From Aquimonas sp002352135 (GTDB taxonomy: Bacteria; Pseudomonadota; Gammaproteobacteria; Xanthomonadales; Xanthomonadaceae), in contig DAORND010000006.1 in NCBI GenBank assembly GCA_035440755.1, forward strand, positions 1 through 64,000: a DNA stretch of 64,000 bases. The letters run 5' to 3'. Both the position numbers and the translations under genes were made by a program. This document shows positions 34,872 through 44,004 of the stretch, one piece after another. How positions within the stretch are numbered: position 1 is the stretch's first letter; every line of letters starts with the position of its first letter. Under the pieces are notes generated by a model. The model had not been told where the DNA came from. It ran no database searches and was given only the letters and a program-made list of their open reading frames with translations.

Positions 34872-35774
34872 TCACTCATCATCGGGCCAACTCGGACGAG
34901 CCGAGGCGGCCCGCGCGCCACCGCCATCGACACGCGGCAAGGCGCGCAACACGGACAGCCCATCACGCGTTTCCGCCACATCATGAACCCGCACGATGCG
35001 CGCACCACGGCTGGCTGCGAGCACGGCTGCGACCACGGACGCGGGCATCCGTTCCTCGACATTCCGTCCCGTCACAGCACCCAACATGGATTTTCGGGAC
35101 AGTCCCACCAGGATCGGGCAAGCAAGCGAATCAAACTCGGCCAATCGTGCCAGCAAGGTGAAATTGTGTTCGACCGACTTACCAAAGCCAAAACCCGGAT
35201 CAATCAGCAGGCGCTTCCGATTGATCCCGGCGAACTCACAGGCGAGTAAACGATCAGCCAGGAAACGGCGAACCTCGCCGACCACGTCGTCATAGTGCGG
35301 TGCCATCTGCATCGAGCCGGGTTCACCTTGCATGTGCATCAGACAGACAGGCACATCCAGGGCCGCCGCAGCTTCCATCGCCCCCGGCAGTCGCAATGCG
35401 CGCACGTCGTTGATCATGCCAGCTCCTGCCACGACGGCGGCACGCATGACCTCAGGTCGTGAGGTATCCACGGAAATCGGCACATCGATCAGAGGAGCCA
35501 ATGCCTCGATCAACGGCACAACACGCTGACATTCTTCGTCAGCAGATACTGCCGTCGCGCCGGGCCGTGTGGATTCCCCGCCAATGTCGATGATGTCCGC
35601 GCCAGCAGACACCATCGCCATCGCACGGGCGATCCCCTCTTTCAGGGACAAGCACTGACCAGCATCGGAGAACGAATCGGGGGTGACATTCAGCACCCCC
35701 ATGATGTTCACCCGGTCGAGTCGCAGCATTCGACCACGACAGTCAAGCTGCGGTATCAGGTCCGCCTCGAACAC
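34872..35774 (-). CDS. folP: Dihydropteroate synthase
   Basis: Condenses p-aminobenzoate with hydroxymethyl-dihydropterin diphosphate in folate synthesis; target of sulfonamides. TIM-barrel signatures are IMGVLNVTPDSFSDAGQ, DIGGESTRPGA, DPGFGFGKSVEHN and VGLSRKSMLGAVTGR. At 300 residues it is slightly longer than the family core, with a C-terminal tail of about 20 residues. It starts 9 bases after the ftsH stop, the classical ftsH-folP order. Confidence 0.94.
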   Translation of the reverse strand: MFEADLIPQLDCRGRMLRLDRVNIMGVLNVTPDSFSDAGQCLSLKEGIARAMAMVSAGADIIDIGGESTRPGATAVSADEECQRVVPLIEALAPLIDVPISVDTSRPEVMRAAVVAGAGMINDVRALRLPGAMEAAAALDVPVCLMHMQGEPGSMQMAPHYDDVVGEVRRFLADRLLACEFAGINRKRLLIDPGFGFGKSVEHNFTLLARLAEFDSLACPILVGLSRKSMLGAVTGRNVEERMPASVVAAVLAASRGARIVRVHDVAETRDGLSVLRALPRVDGGGARAASARPSWPDDE

Positions 35775-35783
35775 AAGCGAGCC

Positions 35784-37691
35784 TTAAATTTGTGCCGCCG
35801 GACCACCGACTGCACCCGGTGCGGACCCCGCGTCATCGCTACGCGGCGGATTGACGTCACTGCGCCCCCAATCGGTTGGCGGTGGCGGCGTGCGGCCTTC
35901 CATGATGGCGTCGATCTGCTTGGCGTCGATGGTTTCGTACGTCAACAGCGCGTCGGCCATGGCGTGCAGTTTGTCCAGATGCTCAGTGAGGATGGCCTTG
36001 GTTCGCGCATAGGCACGATCCAGAATCCCGCGCACCACGTCGTCAATCTTGCGCGCTGTTTCGTCCGACACATTCTTGTGCTGAGTGACCGAGCGGCCGA
36101 GGAAAACCTCGTCTTCCTGCTCGCCATAGGCCACCGGACCCATTTCGTCCGACAGCCCCCACTTGGTGACCATGTTGCGAGCCATCTTGGTCGCCCGTTC
36201 AATGTCGTTCGAAGCACCCGTAGTGACCTTGTCGGCGCCGAAAATCAACTCTTCAGCCACACGTCCACCATACAACGAACACAACTGCGACTCGATGGCC
36301 ACCCGGTTGTAACTGTAGCGATCCTGCTCCGGCAGATACATCGTCACGCCCAGCGCGCGACCACGCGGAATGATGGTCACCTTGTAGACGGGGTCGTGCT
36401 CAGGAACCATGCGACCGACGATGGCGTGTCCTGCTTCGTGATAGGCAGTGAGCTTCTTTTCGGATTCGCTCATCGCCATCGAGCGTCGCTCGGCACCCAT
36501 CATGATCTTGTCGCGCGCCTTGTCGAAGTGCGTCATGCGCACTTCCTTGGCATTTTCCCGCGCCGCAAACAGGGCCGCCTCGTTGACGAGATTGGCGAGA
36601 TCGGCACCCGAGAAGCCCGGCGTACCCCGCGCGACAACGGAGGGCTCGACATCGCCCGCCATCGGCACCTTGCGCATGTGAACCTTGAGAATCTGCTCGC
36701 GCCCGCGCAGGTCCGGCAGCGGAACAACCACCTGGCGATCAAATCGACCGGGGCGCAACAGCGCGGGATCAAGGACATCGGGGCGGTTGGTCGCGGCGAT
36801 GACAATGATGCCTTCGCTACCTTCAAAACCATCCATCTCAACCAGCAACTGATTCAAGGTCTGCTCGCGCTCGTCGTGCCCACCGCCCAGCCCGGCACCA
36901 CGATGACGACCCACCGCATCGATTTCGTCAATAAAAATGATGCAGGGTGCCGCTTTCTTGGCCTGCTCGAACATGTCGCGAACACGCGACGCACCCACGC
37001 CAACAAACATTTCGACGAAATCAGAGCCCGAGATCGCGAAGAACGGCACCTTGGCCTCACCGGCAATGGCCTTGGCCAACAGGGTCTTGCCCGTACCTGG
37101 CGAGCCCACCATCAACACACCACGCGGAATCCTGCCGCCCAGTTTCTGGAACTTGCCCGGATCACGCAGGAACTCGACGAGTTCGGAAACCTCTTCCTTC
37201 GCTTCGTCGCAGCCCGCCACATCCGCGAAGGTGATCTTGACCTGATCTTCGCCCTGCAGTTTGGCACGCGAACGGCCAAAGCTCATCGCACCGCGCCCAC
37301 CGGAACCGGCCTGCAATTGGCGCATGAAGAAGATGAAGATGCCGATGAAAATCACGTAGGGCAGAATCGTCAGCAGAACGTCCATCAGCCCCGGACCCGG
37401 AGGCAGTTCCTGCTTGATCTGAACCTGATTTTCCAGCAACTCGTTCACGAGGTACTGGTCACGCGGGGCCTGCGTTGAAAAGCGCGAACCATCTTTTCGC
37501 TCGCCCGAGATGCCGATGCCATTGGCTTCAATGTCAACTTTCGCGATTCCGCCATCACGAACTTGGGTAAGAAACTGGTCGTAGGACATGGACTGTCCAC
37601 CGGCGACTCGAGGCGAAAAGCCTTGAAACACCGCCATCAATACAACGGCGATCACCACCCACAGCAGGAGATTCTTGGCAAGGTCATTCAT
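35784..37691 (-). CDS. ftsH: ATP-dependent zinc metalloprotease FtsH
   Basis: Membrane AAA+ protease that degrades membrane and short-lived cytosolic proteins. Two transmembrane segments (about 7-23 and 103-123) flank a periplasmic domain; Walker A GSPGTGKT is at 196-203, the second region of homology TNRPDVLDPALLRPGRFD near 301, and the zinc site HEAGH at 418-422. Length 635 is normal. The start overlaps the rlmE stop by four bases and folP follows closely, giving rlmE-ftsH-folP. Confidence 0.96.
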   Translation of the reverse strand: MNDLAKNLLLWVVIAVVLMAVFQGFSPRVAGGQSMSYDQFLTQVRDGGIAKVDIEANGIGISGERKDGSRFSTQAPRDQYLVNELLENQVQIKQELPPGPGLMDVLLTILPYVIFIGIFIFFMRQLQAGSGGRGAMSFGRSRAKLQGEDQVKITFADVAGCDEAKEEVSELVEFLRDPGKFQKLGGRIPRGVLMVGSPGTGKTLLAKAIAGEAKVPFFAISGSDFVEMFVGVGASRVRDMFEQAKKAAPCIIFIDEIDAVGRHRGAGLGGGHDEREQTLNQLLVEMDGFEGSEGIIVIAATNRPDVLDPALLRPGRFDRQVVVPLPDLRGREQILKVHMRKVPMAGDVEPSVVARGTPGFSGADLANLVNEAALFAARENAKEVRMTHFDKARDKIMMGAERRSMAMSESEKKLTAYHEAGHAIVGRMVPEHDPVYKVTIIPRGRALGVTMYLPEQDRYSYNRVAIESQLCSLYGGRVAEELIFGADKVTTGASNDIERATKMARNMVTKWGLSDEMGPVAYGEQEDEVFLGRSVTQHKNVSDETARKIDDVVRGILDRAYARTKAILTEHLDKLHAMADALLTYETIDAKQIDAIMEGRTPPPPTDWGRSDVNPPRSDDAGSAPGAVGGPAAQI

Positions 37692-38329
37692 GATTTGGCC
37701 TCGATGCCACCAGCGCGCTTGCCAGTAGCCAATGCGTACACTTCCGGAGAACGATTGCGCGACGCTTTCGGTTTGCGAATCTGCACCTTCGCATAGCGAA
37801 CGCGCAGATCCTGGATGAAGGCGTCAAACCCCTGCCCGTGAAACATCTTCAGCAACAGGTTGCCACCGGTCTTCAAATGCTGGTCGGCGAACTCCCGCGT
37901 CAGCTCGCACAGATACATCGCTCGCGGTTGGTCGACGGCCGTCATGCCGCTCATATTGGGGGCCATATCGGAAAGCACAAGGTCCACCTTGTCGCCGCCC
38001 AACACCGCCTCCAGACGTGACAGTGCTTCGGGCTCTCTGAAATCGCCGTGAATAAAATCGACACCCGCCAACGGCGGCATCTCCAGGATATCCAAGGCCA
38101 CCACCCGACCGCGTTCACCGAGTTCGCGGCGGACCAACTGTGACCAGCCGCCTGGCGCCGCACCCAGATCCACCACGACCATGCCGGGCTTCAACAGTTG
38201 ATCGCGCTCAATCAGCTCTTCAAGCTTGTAGACCGCCCGGGAGCGCATGCCCTCGGCCTGCGCCCGTTTGACGAAGGGATCAGAGAAATGCTCCCGCAAC
38301 CAACGCTGGCTGCTCTTGCTACGCGACAT
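37688..38329 (-). CDS. rlmE: 23S rRNA 2'-O-methyltransferase RlmE (FtsJ)
   Basis: Methylates U2552 in the A-loop of 23S rRNA. The SAM motif is MVVVDLGAAPGGWSQLV, with DLVLSDMAPNMSG following, and a catalytic K-D-K-E pattern visible around SRAVYKLEELIE, MAPN and LLLKMFHG. The 213 residues match. It is divergent from yhbY with 67 bases between starts and is coupled to ftsH. Confidence 0.94.
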   Translation of the reverse strand: MSRSKSSQRWLREHFSDPFVKRAQAEGMRSRAVYKLEELIERDQLLKPGMVVVDLGAAPGGWSQLVRRELGERGRVVALDILEMPPLAGVDFIHGDFREPEALSRLEAVLGGDKVDLVLSDMAPNMSGMTAVDQPRAMYLCELTREFADQHLKTGGNLLLKMFHGQGFDAFIQDLRVRYAKVQIRKPKASRNRSPEVYALATGKRAGGIEAKS

Positions 38330-38396
38330 TCAAGGCTCACAAAGCGTGCTTCAGTGCCGCATGATACCCTGCCCAACCCTGATTTTTATGCGTTTT

Positions 38397-38699
38397 ATGT
38401 TCCAACAACTGAGCAATACCCAACAGCGCTATCTGCGCGGACTTTCACATTCCCTGCGCCCGATCATCCTCGTTGGTGGCAAGGGTCTGACTGACAACCT
38501 GATTGCCGAACTCGACGGCGCCCTCGAACACCATGAACTGATCAAGGTGAAAATCAGCGCCGAGGACCGTGAGTCGCGAGACGAAATGGTGGCCGAACTC
38601 GTGCTGCGCAGTCGTGCGCAACTGGTTCAGCGGGTCGGTCATGTGGCCACGCTGTATCGGCGCAGCCAAACCCATTCGCAGCTCACGCTGCCTCGCTGA
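38397..38699 (+). CDS. yhbY: YhbY-family RNA-binding protein (CRM domain)
   Basis: 100-residue CRM-domain protein, associated with the pre-50S ribosome in E. coli. The signature is RPIILVGGKGLTDNLIAELDGAL followed by LIKVKI (18 and fewer residues apart). Two ATGs, at 38388 and 38397, are possible; I prefer the second (FQQLSNTQQRYLRG). No clear Shine-Dalgarno site is visible. The rlmE-yhbY divergent pair is a conserved order linked to 23S rRNA maturation. Confidence 0.9.
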   Translation: MFQQLSNTQQRYLRGLSHSLRPIILVGGKGLTDNLIAELDGALEHHELIKVKISAEDRESRDEMVAELVLRSRAQLVQRVGHVATLYRRSQTHSQLTLPR

Positions 38700-38711
38700 C
38701 GACCCTGTCCG

Positions 38712-39080
38712 ATGTCATTGGTCGAAGAGCGCGCGGAGGGCATCCACGTCATCAGATCGGTAGCGACCGACGGTATCCGCGTGGATGATCGGGAGTTCGG
38801 CGAGAGCTTCGTCCTGCTGCCGGACCGCGTTGAGGAGAGCAACTGGCCCGCCAACGCGGACGCACTGGCAACCGCCGATCTGGATCGCCTGCTGGCACTG
38901 CAACCGGAGCTGATTCTGCTGGGCACAGGCCAGAAACAGACATTTCCCAGACCCGAATTGCTGGCGCATGTACTGATGCGCGGGGTCGGAATGGAAGTCA
39001 TGGACAATGCCGCGGCGGCGAGAACCTTCAATCTGTTGGCGGGCGAAGGCCGCTACGTGGCGGCGCTGTTTCTGCTCTGA
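38712..39080 (+). CDS. Mth938-like (DUF498/Xcc1710-like) protein
   Basis: 122-residue protein matching the Xcc1710-like fold family: GIRVDDREFGESFVLLPDRV near the start, ILLGTGQKQTFP in the middle and MDNAAAARTFNLLAGEGR near the end. Related to the human NDUFAF3 domain; bacterial function unknown. It starts 12 bases after yhbY on the same strand and is probably co-transcribed; it converges on nlpD. Confidence 0.85.
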   Translation: MSLVEERAEGIHVIRSVATDGIRVDDREFGESFVLLPDRVEESNWPANADALATADLDRLLALQPELILLGTGQKQTFPRPELLAHVLMRGVGMEVMDNAAAARTFNLLAGEGRYVAALFLL

Positions 39081-39111
39081 GCGACTCAGACGGCGCAGCC
39101 GGCAAGACCCG

Positions 39112-39990
39112 CTACCTGCGGGGCAGATGCGCCAACGGATCAACCGGCTTGCCCTTGCGACGAATCTCGAAATGCAACATGTCGCGCGCCGCGCCGGAGC
39201 GCCCCATTTCGGCAATGGGTTGTCCGGCCCGGACCTGCTCACCTTCGGCGACCAGACGTTTGCGATTGTGCCCGTAGGCGGACAGAAACTCATCGTTGTG
39301 CTTGACGATGACCAACTCGCCGTAGCCAATCAATCCGGCACCGGAATACACCACGACGCCGCTGGCTGCGGCATGCACGACCTGACCTGCCGACCCGGCG
39401 ATATTGATGCCCTGACGCGTGGGATCGCCCGCCACGAAACCGCTGACGACATCACCCGAAGTAGGCCAGCGCCAGATCGGTGCACCGCTGCCCACCGAGG
39501 CGGCGGGTGTAGTCGACACCGCAGGCGCGGCAGTATCGACCGGAGGAGTGCTCGTTTGTGGAACGGGCGGCTCACGCGCCGGCACCGGCGGCTTGCCAGC
39601 CGGGGCAGTGGCAATGCGCTCGACGGTGCCTGACCCTGTCACAGGCCGACGATCAATGACTGGCGTCGAAGGACGCGGCACGGACGCCGTGACCGTCGAC
39701 CGATCCGGCGCTCCCGCAGCGCGCAGACGCAGAACCTGCCCCGGATAGATGAGATAGGGCGGACGAATGCCGTTCCACTCCGCCACGTCCTTGAAATCAA
39801 GCCGATGCCGGAACGCGATGCCATACAGCGTGTCACCGCGCTGCACGGTGTAGCTCGGTACCGAGGGGGTGCCTGATTGCGGTCGCGCCACCGGTCGCTC
39901 AACGGGTTTGCGCGTCACCACTGTCGACTGCCCACAGCCCGCCAACAGCGCCAGCAGGCCAGAAAGCAGCAGCCATCGCATCGACGTCAT
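39112..39990 (-). CDS. nlpD: NlpD-like lipoprotein with LysM and degenerate LytM domain
   Basis: 292-residue outer-membrane lipoprotein: lipobox LLAGC near residue 18, LysM domain YTVQRGDTLYGIAFRH (about 65-110), Pro/Thr-rich linker and a C-terminal M23/LytM fold (about 180-292). The first zinc-ligand motif of active LytM enzymes (HxG-x-D) is replaced by QGINIAG, so it is probably not a hydrolase but an amidase activator, as is known for E. coli NlpD. It overlaps the DedA-like gene by four bases in the surE-pcm-DedA-nlpD operon; in many gammaproteobacteria rpoS follows, but here it does not. Confidence 0.87.
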   Translation of the reverse strand: MTSMRWLLLSGLLALLAGCGQSTVVTRKPVERPVARPQSGTPSVPSYTVQRGDTLYGIAFRHRLDFKDVAEWNGIRPPYLIYPGQVLRLRAAGAPDRSTVTASVPRPSTPVIDRRPVTGSGTVERIATAPAGKPPVPAREPPVPQTSTPPVDTAAPAVSTTPAASVGSGAPIWRWPTSGDVVSGFVAGDPTRQGINIAGSAGQVVHAAASGVVVYSGAGLIGYGELVIVKHNDEFLSAYGHNRKRLVAEGEQVRAGQPIAEMGRSGAARDMLHFEIRRKGKPVDPLAHLPRR

Positions 39991-40580
39991 GTCGAACCCC
40001 CACGCCACCAGAGGACCCCAACCAACAGCAGGAGCGCCAGCAGTGCCAACCAGCCAATCCGTTCCGCATAGCGGTGCAGCAGCGCTTCGGCGCGAGCGCC
40101 GCCCCATCGAATCGCTGCCGCCACCAAATAGACCCGCTTACCGCGTCCGATCAGGGCACCTGCCACGAAGGGCAGCATCGGCATACCCACAGCGCCAGAC
40201 GCCAACGTGAAAATCTTGAACGGCACGGGGGTAAATCCCGCGATCAGGAGCAACCAGAAACCGTTCGCCGCCGCTTGATGCTTGATGTCCTCGAACTGTG
40301 CGGCATAGCCAAGACGTTCCAGCCAGGGCATCACCATCTCGATCGCGTAATACCCGATCGCATACGCGACGAACATGCCCAGCATGGAGCCCAGCAAACT
40401 CAGGGTCGCAAAGAACCAGCCTCGCTTCGGTTGCGCCAAGCACATCGGCGCCAGCATGACCTCCGGCGGAATCGGAAACACAATGGCCTCAAGGAAGCTC
40501 AACGCCGTCAGCAAGGAAGGCGCGTGCCGATGTCGCGCCCATTGCATGGCGCGCAGGTACAACGGTTCAAACAACTTCAT
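39987..40580 (-). CDS. DedA/YqaA-family inner-membrane protein
   Basis: 197-residue membrane protein with four or more hydrophobic segments and the SNARE-associated/DedA patterns PIPPEVMLAPMCLAQP and GFTPVPFKIFTLASGAVGMP. DedA proteins are implicated in membrane lipid and proton-motive-force homeostasis; the YqaA branch is the short form. ATG overlaps the pcm stop by four bases. An inserted membrane protein between pcm and nlpD is common in Xanthomonadales. Confidence 0.85.
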   Translation of the reverse strand: MKLFEPLYLRAMQWARHRHAPSLLTALSFLEAIVFPIPPEVMLAPMCLAQPKRGWFFATLSLLGSMLGMFVAYAIGYYAIEMVMPWLERLGYAAQFEDIKHQAAANGFWLLLIAGFTPVPFKIFTLASGAVGMPMLPFVAGALIGRGKRVYLVAAAIRWGGARAEALLHRYAERIGWLALLALLLLVGVLWWRGGST

Positions 40581-41257
40581 CCCAAGGTGCCTCCCAACAG
40601 CGGCACGAACATCGCTGCCCCCAGATCGTCCTGTTGCCAATGATCTTCCACCCAGCGCAGGCGAATCAGACGCTGCCCTTCCGAGCCGCCTACTGGCGCA
40701 ACGAACACGCCACCTGGGCGCAACTGCGCGATCAGCTTGGGGTCCACATGCTCGGTGGCCGCCGTGACAAGAATGGCGTCGAAGGGAGCATGCTCCGCCC
40801 ACCCCATGCGGCCATCGTCAAAGCGCGCACGAATGTTCGATAGGCCCAGCTTGCGGAACCGCTTGCGCGCCATACGCGAGAGCTCTTCGATGCGCTCGAC
40901 GGAACTGACCTGTTTGACCAGCATGGCCAGCACGGCGGCTTGATAGCCCGAGCCCGTGCCCAACTCCAGTACGTTGTCCGGCGCGCCAAACTCAAGCAAG
41001 GCCTCGGTCATGCGTGCCACGACATAGGGCTGCGAAATCGTCTGCGCCCGTCCAATCGGCAGTGCCGTGTCCTCGTAGGCACGCGATGCCAGAGCCTCAT
41101 CAATGAATAAATGCCGCGGCAAGGTGCGCATGACATCGAGCACGCGCACATCCCGAATGCCTTGCTCGCGCAGCCGCTCGACCATGCGATCCCGGGCGCG
41201 CTGCGAAGTCATGCCCAGACCCGCAGCTTCCTGGGGAAGGCGCAAACCCGAACTCAT
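40577..41257 (-). CDS. pcm: Protein-L-isoaspartate O-methyltransferase
   Basis: Repairs isoaspartyl residues using S-adenosylmethionine. Visible are QTISQPYVVARMTEAL, the SAM motif VLELGTGSGYQAAVLA and RLIRLRWVEDHW near the end. I chose the ATG at 41257, which overlaps the surE stop by four bases and gives 226 residues; an ATG 15 codons later (TSQRARDRMV) is an alternative. The frame upstream to 41431 lies inside surE. Confidence 0.93.
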   Translation of the reverse strand: MSSGLRLPQEAAGLGMTSQRARDRMVERLREQGIRDVRVLDVMRTLPRHLFIDEALASRAYEDTALPIGRAQTISQPYVVARMTEALLEFGAPDNVLELGTGSGYQAAVLAMLVKQVSSVERIEELSRMARKRFRKLGLSNIRARFDDGRMGWAEHAPFDAILVTAATEHVDPKLIAQLRPGGVFVAPVGGSEGQRLIRLRWVEDHWQQDDLGAAMFVPLLGGTLG

Positions 41258-42027
41258 GCCTGATGCGCCCTCAAGTCCAGCGAGCCCACCCATCCGGCGA
41301 CCTTTTCCAGTGCCTGATAGCGAGTCAGATCGACATGAATCGGCGTGATCGACACATAGCCCAAGCGCACCGCATGGAAGTCCGTCCCCGGTCCGGCATC
41401 CTGCTCCGGTCCTGCCGGACCGATCCACCACATCGGTCGCCCACGTGGGTCAATCTGCGGTATGCATGGCTCTGCGCGATGCCGATGTCCAAGTCGCGTC
41501 ACTTCGAACCCGCGAATTTCTTCCCACGGCAGATCGGGCACGTTGACGTTGAGAATCGTGTCGGCGGGCAACGGGTCGGCGATCAGACGCTCAACCAAGG
41601 CACACGCGGCACGCGCTGCCGAAGCAAAGTGGCGTCCACTTCCCTCCTTGGTAACCAAGGACATCGCGATCGCCGGCAAGCCCAGAAAACGACCTTCCAT
41701 GGCCGCCGCCACGGTACCGGAGTAAATGACGTCATCGCCCAGATTGGCGGCATTGTTGATGCCGGAAACCACGATGTCCGGCTCATGATCGAGCATGCCA
41801 GCGAGCGCCAGGTGCACGCAGTCGGTCGGCGTTCCAGCAACACGCCAGACGCCGTCGCGCAGCGGCTGTGCGCGGATGGGCTGATCGAGAGTCAAGGAAT
41901 TGCTTGCGCCGCTGCGATCACGATCCGGTGCAACCACCGTCACCTGGCCCAAGCCTGCCAGCGCATCGGCAAGGATCTTGATCCCCGGTGCTTCCACTCC
42001 ATCATCGTTGCTGACCAGAATTCGCAT
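41254..42027 (-). CDS. surE: 5'/3'-nucleotidase SurE
   Basis: Metal-dependent nucleoside monophosphate phosphatase. The N-terminus RILVSNDDGVEAPGI contains the metal-binding Asp pair; VAPDRDRSGASNSLTL and VSGINNAANLGDDVIYSGT supply the remaining active-site residues. The ATG at 42027 is preceded by GGAAG; a GTG lies one codon earlier. It is the first gene of surE-pcm-DedA-nlpD and is divergent from the Smr gene (92 bases). Confidence 0.95.
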   Translation of the reverse strand: MRILVSNDDGVEAPGIKILADALAGLGQVTVVAPDRDRSGASNSLTLDQPIRAQPLRDGVWRVAGTPTDCVHLALAGMLDHEPDIVVSGINNAANLGDDVIYSGTVAAAMEGRFLGLPAIAMSLVTKEGSGRHFASAARAACALVERLIADPLPADTILNVNVPDLPWEEIRGFEVTRLGHRHRAEPCIPQIDPRGRPMWWIGPAGPEQDAGPGTDFHAVRLGYVSITPIHVDLTRYQALEKVAGWVGSLDLRAHQA

Positions 42028-42119
42028 CACACTTCCAAACGCGCGCCGTTACAAGCGCGCCATGATACCGGCAAGCGCAGTGACTTCCGCTTCACGATCA
42101 CAGGCGATAGCCTGAGTGC

Positions 42120-42722
42120 ATGAGCAAACGCCGCCCGACAACACCCAGCGAAGAAGACCTCGCCCTGTTTCGCGAGGCCATTGGACACGTGCGGCGTCTG
42201 CAGGAAGTGGCTCCACCACCGGCGACACCCGCACCCGCGCCGCTACCACGCCAACGCATCGCCGACGAATTTCAGGCGGTAGTAGATTTCAAGACGCGAC
42301 CCTTCGAGTTCGGCGATATGGAGGGCAGCGATACGCTCGCCTTCCTGCGCGACGGCTACCCGCCGCGCACCCTGCGTCGTCTCAAGCGCGGGCTATACGC
42401 CGTGCAGGACGAGATCGACCTGCACGGGATGAGTGTCAGTGTCGCCGAAACCGTGCTTCGGCAGTTTCTTGCCCTGGCTCGTCAGCGCGGACACAGCTGC
42501 GTGCGCATCGTGCATGGCAAGGGATTGCGTTCCAAGGACAGCGCTGCGGTCCTGAAACAGATGACCGACCACCTGCTGCGCCACCACGGTGAAGTGCTTG
42601 CCTTCGCCTCGGCACCCTTGGCTCAGGGCGGCACTGGCGCGGCACTGGTTCTGTTGAAGCCGCAGCGCGTCGGCGAGTCGCGCCTCGTCAACGAGCAAGA
42701 CACCGGTTTGCCTTGGCGCTAA
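42120..42722 (+). CDS. Smr-domain protein
   Basis: 200-residue protein: a charged N-terminal region (about 1-95) and a C-terminal Smr domain with DLHGMSVSVAE near 100-110 and RIVHGKGLRSKDSAAVLK, the DLHG and HGKG motifs of MutS2-type nucleases. Small Smr proteins nick DNA or cleave RNA in vitro; some act in ribosome rescue (SmrB). The exact branch is not clear here. No Shine-Dalgarno sequence is obvious upstream of the ATG. Confidence 0.85.
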   Translation: MSKRRPTTPSEEDLALFREAIGHVRRLQEVAPPPATPAPAPLPRQRIADEFQAVVDFKTRPFEFGDMEGSDTLAFLRDGYPPRTLRRLKRGLYAVQDEIDLHGMSVSVAETVLRQFLALARQRGHSCVRIVHGKGLRSKDSAAVLKQMTDHLLRHHGEVLAFASAPLAQGGTGAALVLLKPQRVGESRLVNEQDTGLPWR

Positions 42723-42753
42723 GCTGAGCCACCCGCCAGCGTGTCCCGAGACC

Positions 42754-44004
42754 ATGAGCTGTTTCCCACTGCTTCGCGCGCCAGCGCTCGCCGCGACCGC
42801 TTTGCTGGGCGTTCTGCTCAGCGCCTGCAACAGCCAGCCCGATAGCGCAGCCACACCGGCAGCCACGCCCTCATCGCAACCCGCACCACCCGCCATGAAC
42901 CTTCGCGTCGCCACCTACAACACCTCGTTGAACGATGACGCGGCGGAAGGCCTGATCGAACGCCTGCAGGGCGATGATCTGCACGCTCGCAAGATTGCCG
43001 CCGTCCTGCAGCACATCCGACCGGATATCGTCCTGCTAAACGAGTTCGACTTTGACGATCAAGGGCGTGCCGCCGACCTCTTCCAGCAGCGCTATCTGCA
43101 ACAGGGACAGTTCGGACAAGCGGCCATCGACTACCCGCATCGTTATCTCGCACCGGTCAACACCGGGGTGGCGAGTGGACTCGATCTCGACGGCGATGGC
43201 CGAACGGAAGGCCCCGGCGATGCCTGGGGATTCGGCAAGCATCCCGGCCAGTACGGCATGCTGCTGTTGTCGCGCTATCCGCTGGATGCCGCCAGTGCGC
43301 GTACCTTCCAGCATCTGCGCTGGTCAAGTCTGCCGGATGCGCGCCGGCCCCGTTTACCAGATGCCGACAGCGACTGGCACAGCGATGCGATATGGGCACT
43401 AATGCGCCTGTCGTCCAAATCGCATTGGGACGTTCCCGTCGACACACCACTGGGCCGTTTGCATGTGCTGGCCTCGCACCCAACGCCGCCGGTGTTCGAC
43501 GGCCCGGAAAAGCGCAATGCGGCGCGCAACCATGACGAGATCCGCTTTTGGGCGGAGTACCTCAACGGTGGCCAGCAATCCTGGCTGATCGATGATCAGG
43601 GCCGCGCCGGCGGTTTGGCCGGCGAGGCGGCCTTCGTCCTGCTGGGCGACCAGAACGCCGACCCAATCGATGGAGGAAGCGTTGAACACGCCATCCAACA
43701 ACTGTTGCAGCATCCACGCGTGCTGCCCTACCCAGCGCCACGCAGCACTCAGGGTCGAATTGCTGCGCAACAGGCGGGCGGCGCCAACCTGAGCCATCAG
43801 GGTGACGCCGACGAGGATACCGGCAACTTCGGACCGCGCTCAGGCAACCTGCGTGTCGACTACGTTCTACCATCCCGTCAGTTCGAGGTCGTCAACAGCG
43901 GCATCTTCTGGCCCGCGCCGGGCGAGACTGGCGCGGACTGGATCGAAGTCAGCGACCACCGCCTGGTGTGGCTGGATCTGCAACCTGCCGCAACGGCGCA
44001 TTGA
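42754..44004 (+). CDS. Endonuclease/exonuclease/phosphatase-family lipoprotein
   Basis: 416-residue exported lipoprotein: signal peptide with lipobox LLSAC (Cys near 25), a Ser/Pro/Ala linker, then an EEP-fold domain with LRVATYNTSLN, VLLNEFDF, LASHPTPPV, LLGDQNADP and VSDHRLVWLDL, which hold the expected Asn, Glu, His, Asp and His catalytic positions. Likely a secreted phosphoesterase or nuclease, substrate unknown. The 3' end overlaps the convergent membrane-protein gene by 56 bases. Confidence 0.85.
   Translation: MSCFPLLRAPALAATALLGVLLSACNSQPDSAATPAATPSSQPAPPAMNLRVATYNTSLNDDAAEGLIERLQGDDLHARKIAAVLQHIRPDIVLLNEFDFDDQGRAADLFQQRYLQQGQFGQAAIDYPHRYLAPVNTGVASGLDLDGDGRTEGPGDAWGFGKHPGQYGMLLLSRYPLDAASARTFQHLRWSSLPDARRPRLPDADSDWHSDAIWALMRLSSKSHWDVPVDTPLGRLHVLASHPTPPVFDGPEKRNAARNHDEIRFWAEYLNGGQQSWLIDDQGRAGGLAGEAAFVLLGDQNADPIDGGSVEHAIQQLLQHPRVLPYPAPRSTQGRIAAQQAGGANLSHQGDADEDTGNFGPRSGNLRVDYVLPSRQFEVVNSGIFWPAPGETGADWIEVSDHRLVWLDLQPAATAH

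Noticed and set aside
35790..37478. A 562-codon open frame antisense to ftsH
   Set aside because: It mirrors the codons of a certain gene in high-GC DNA, contains no recognisable domain, and has no ribosome site or neighbours on that strand.
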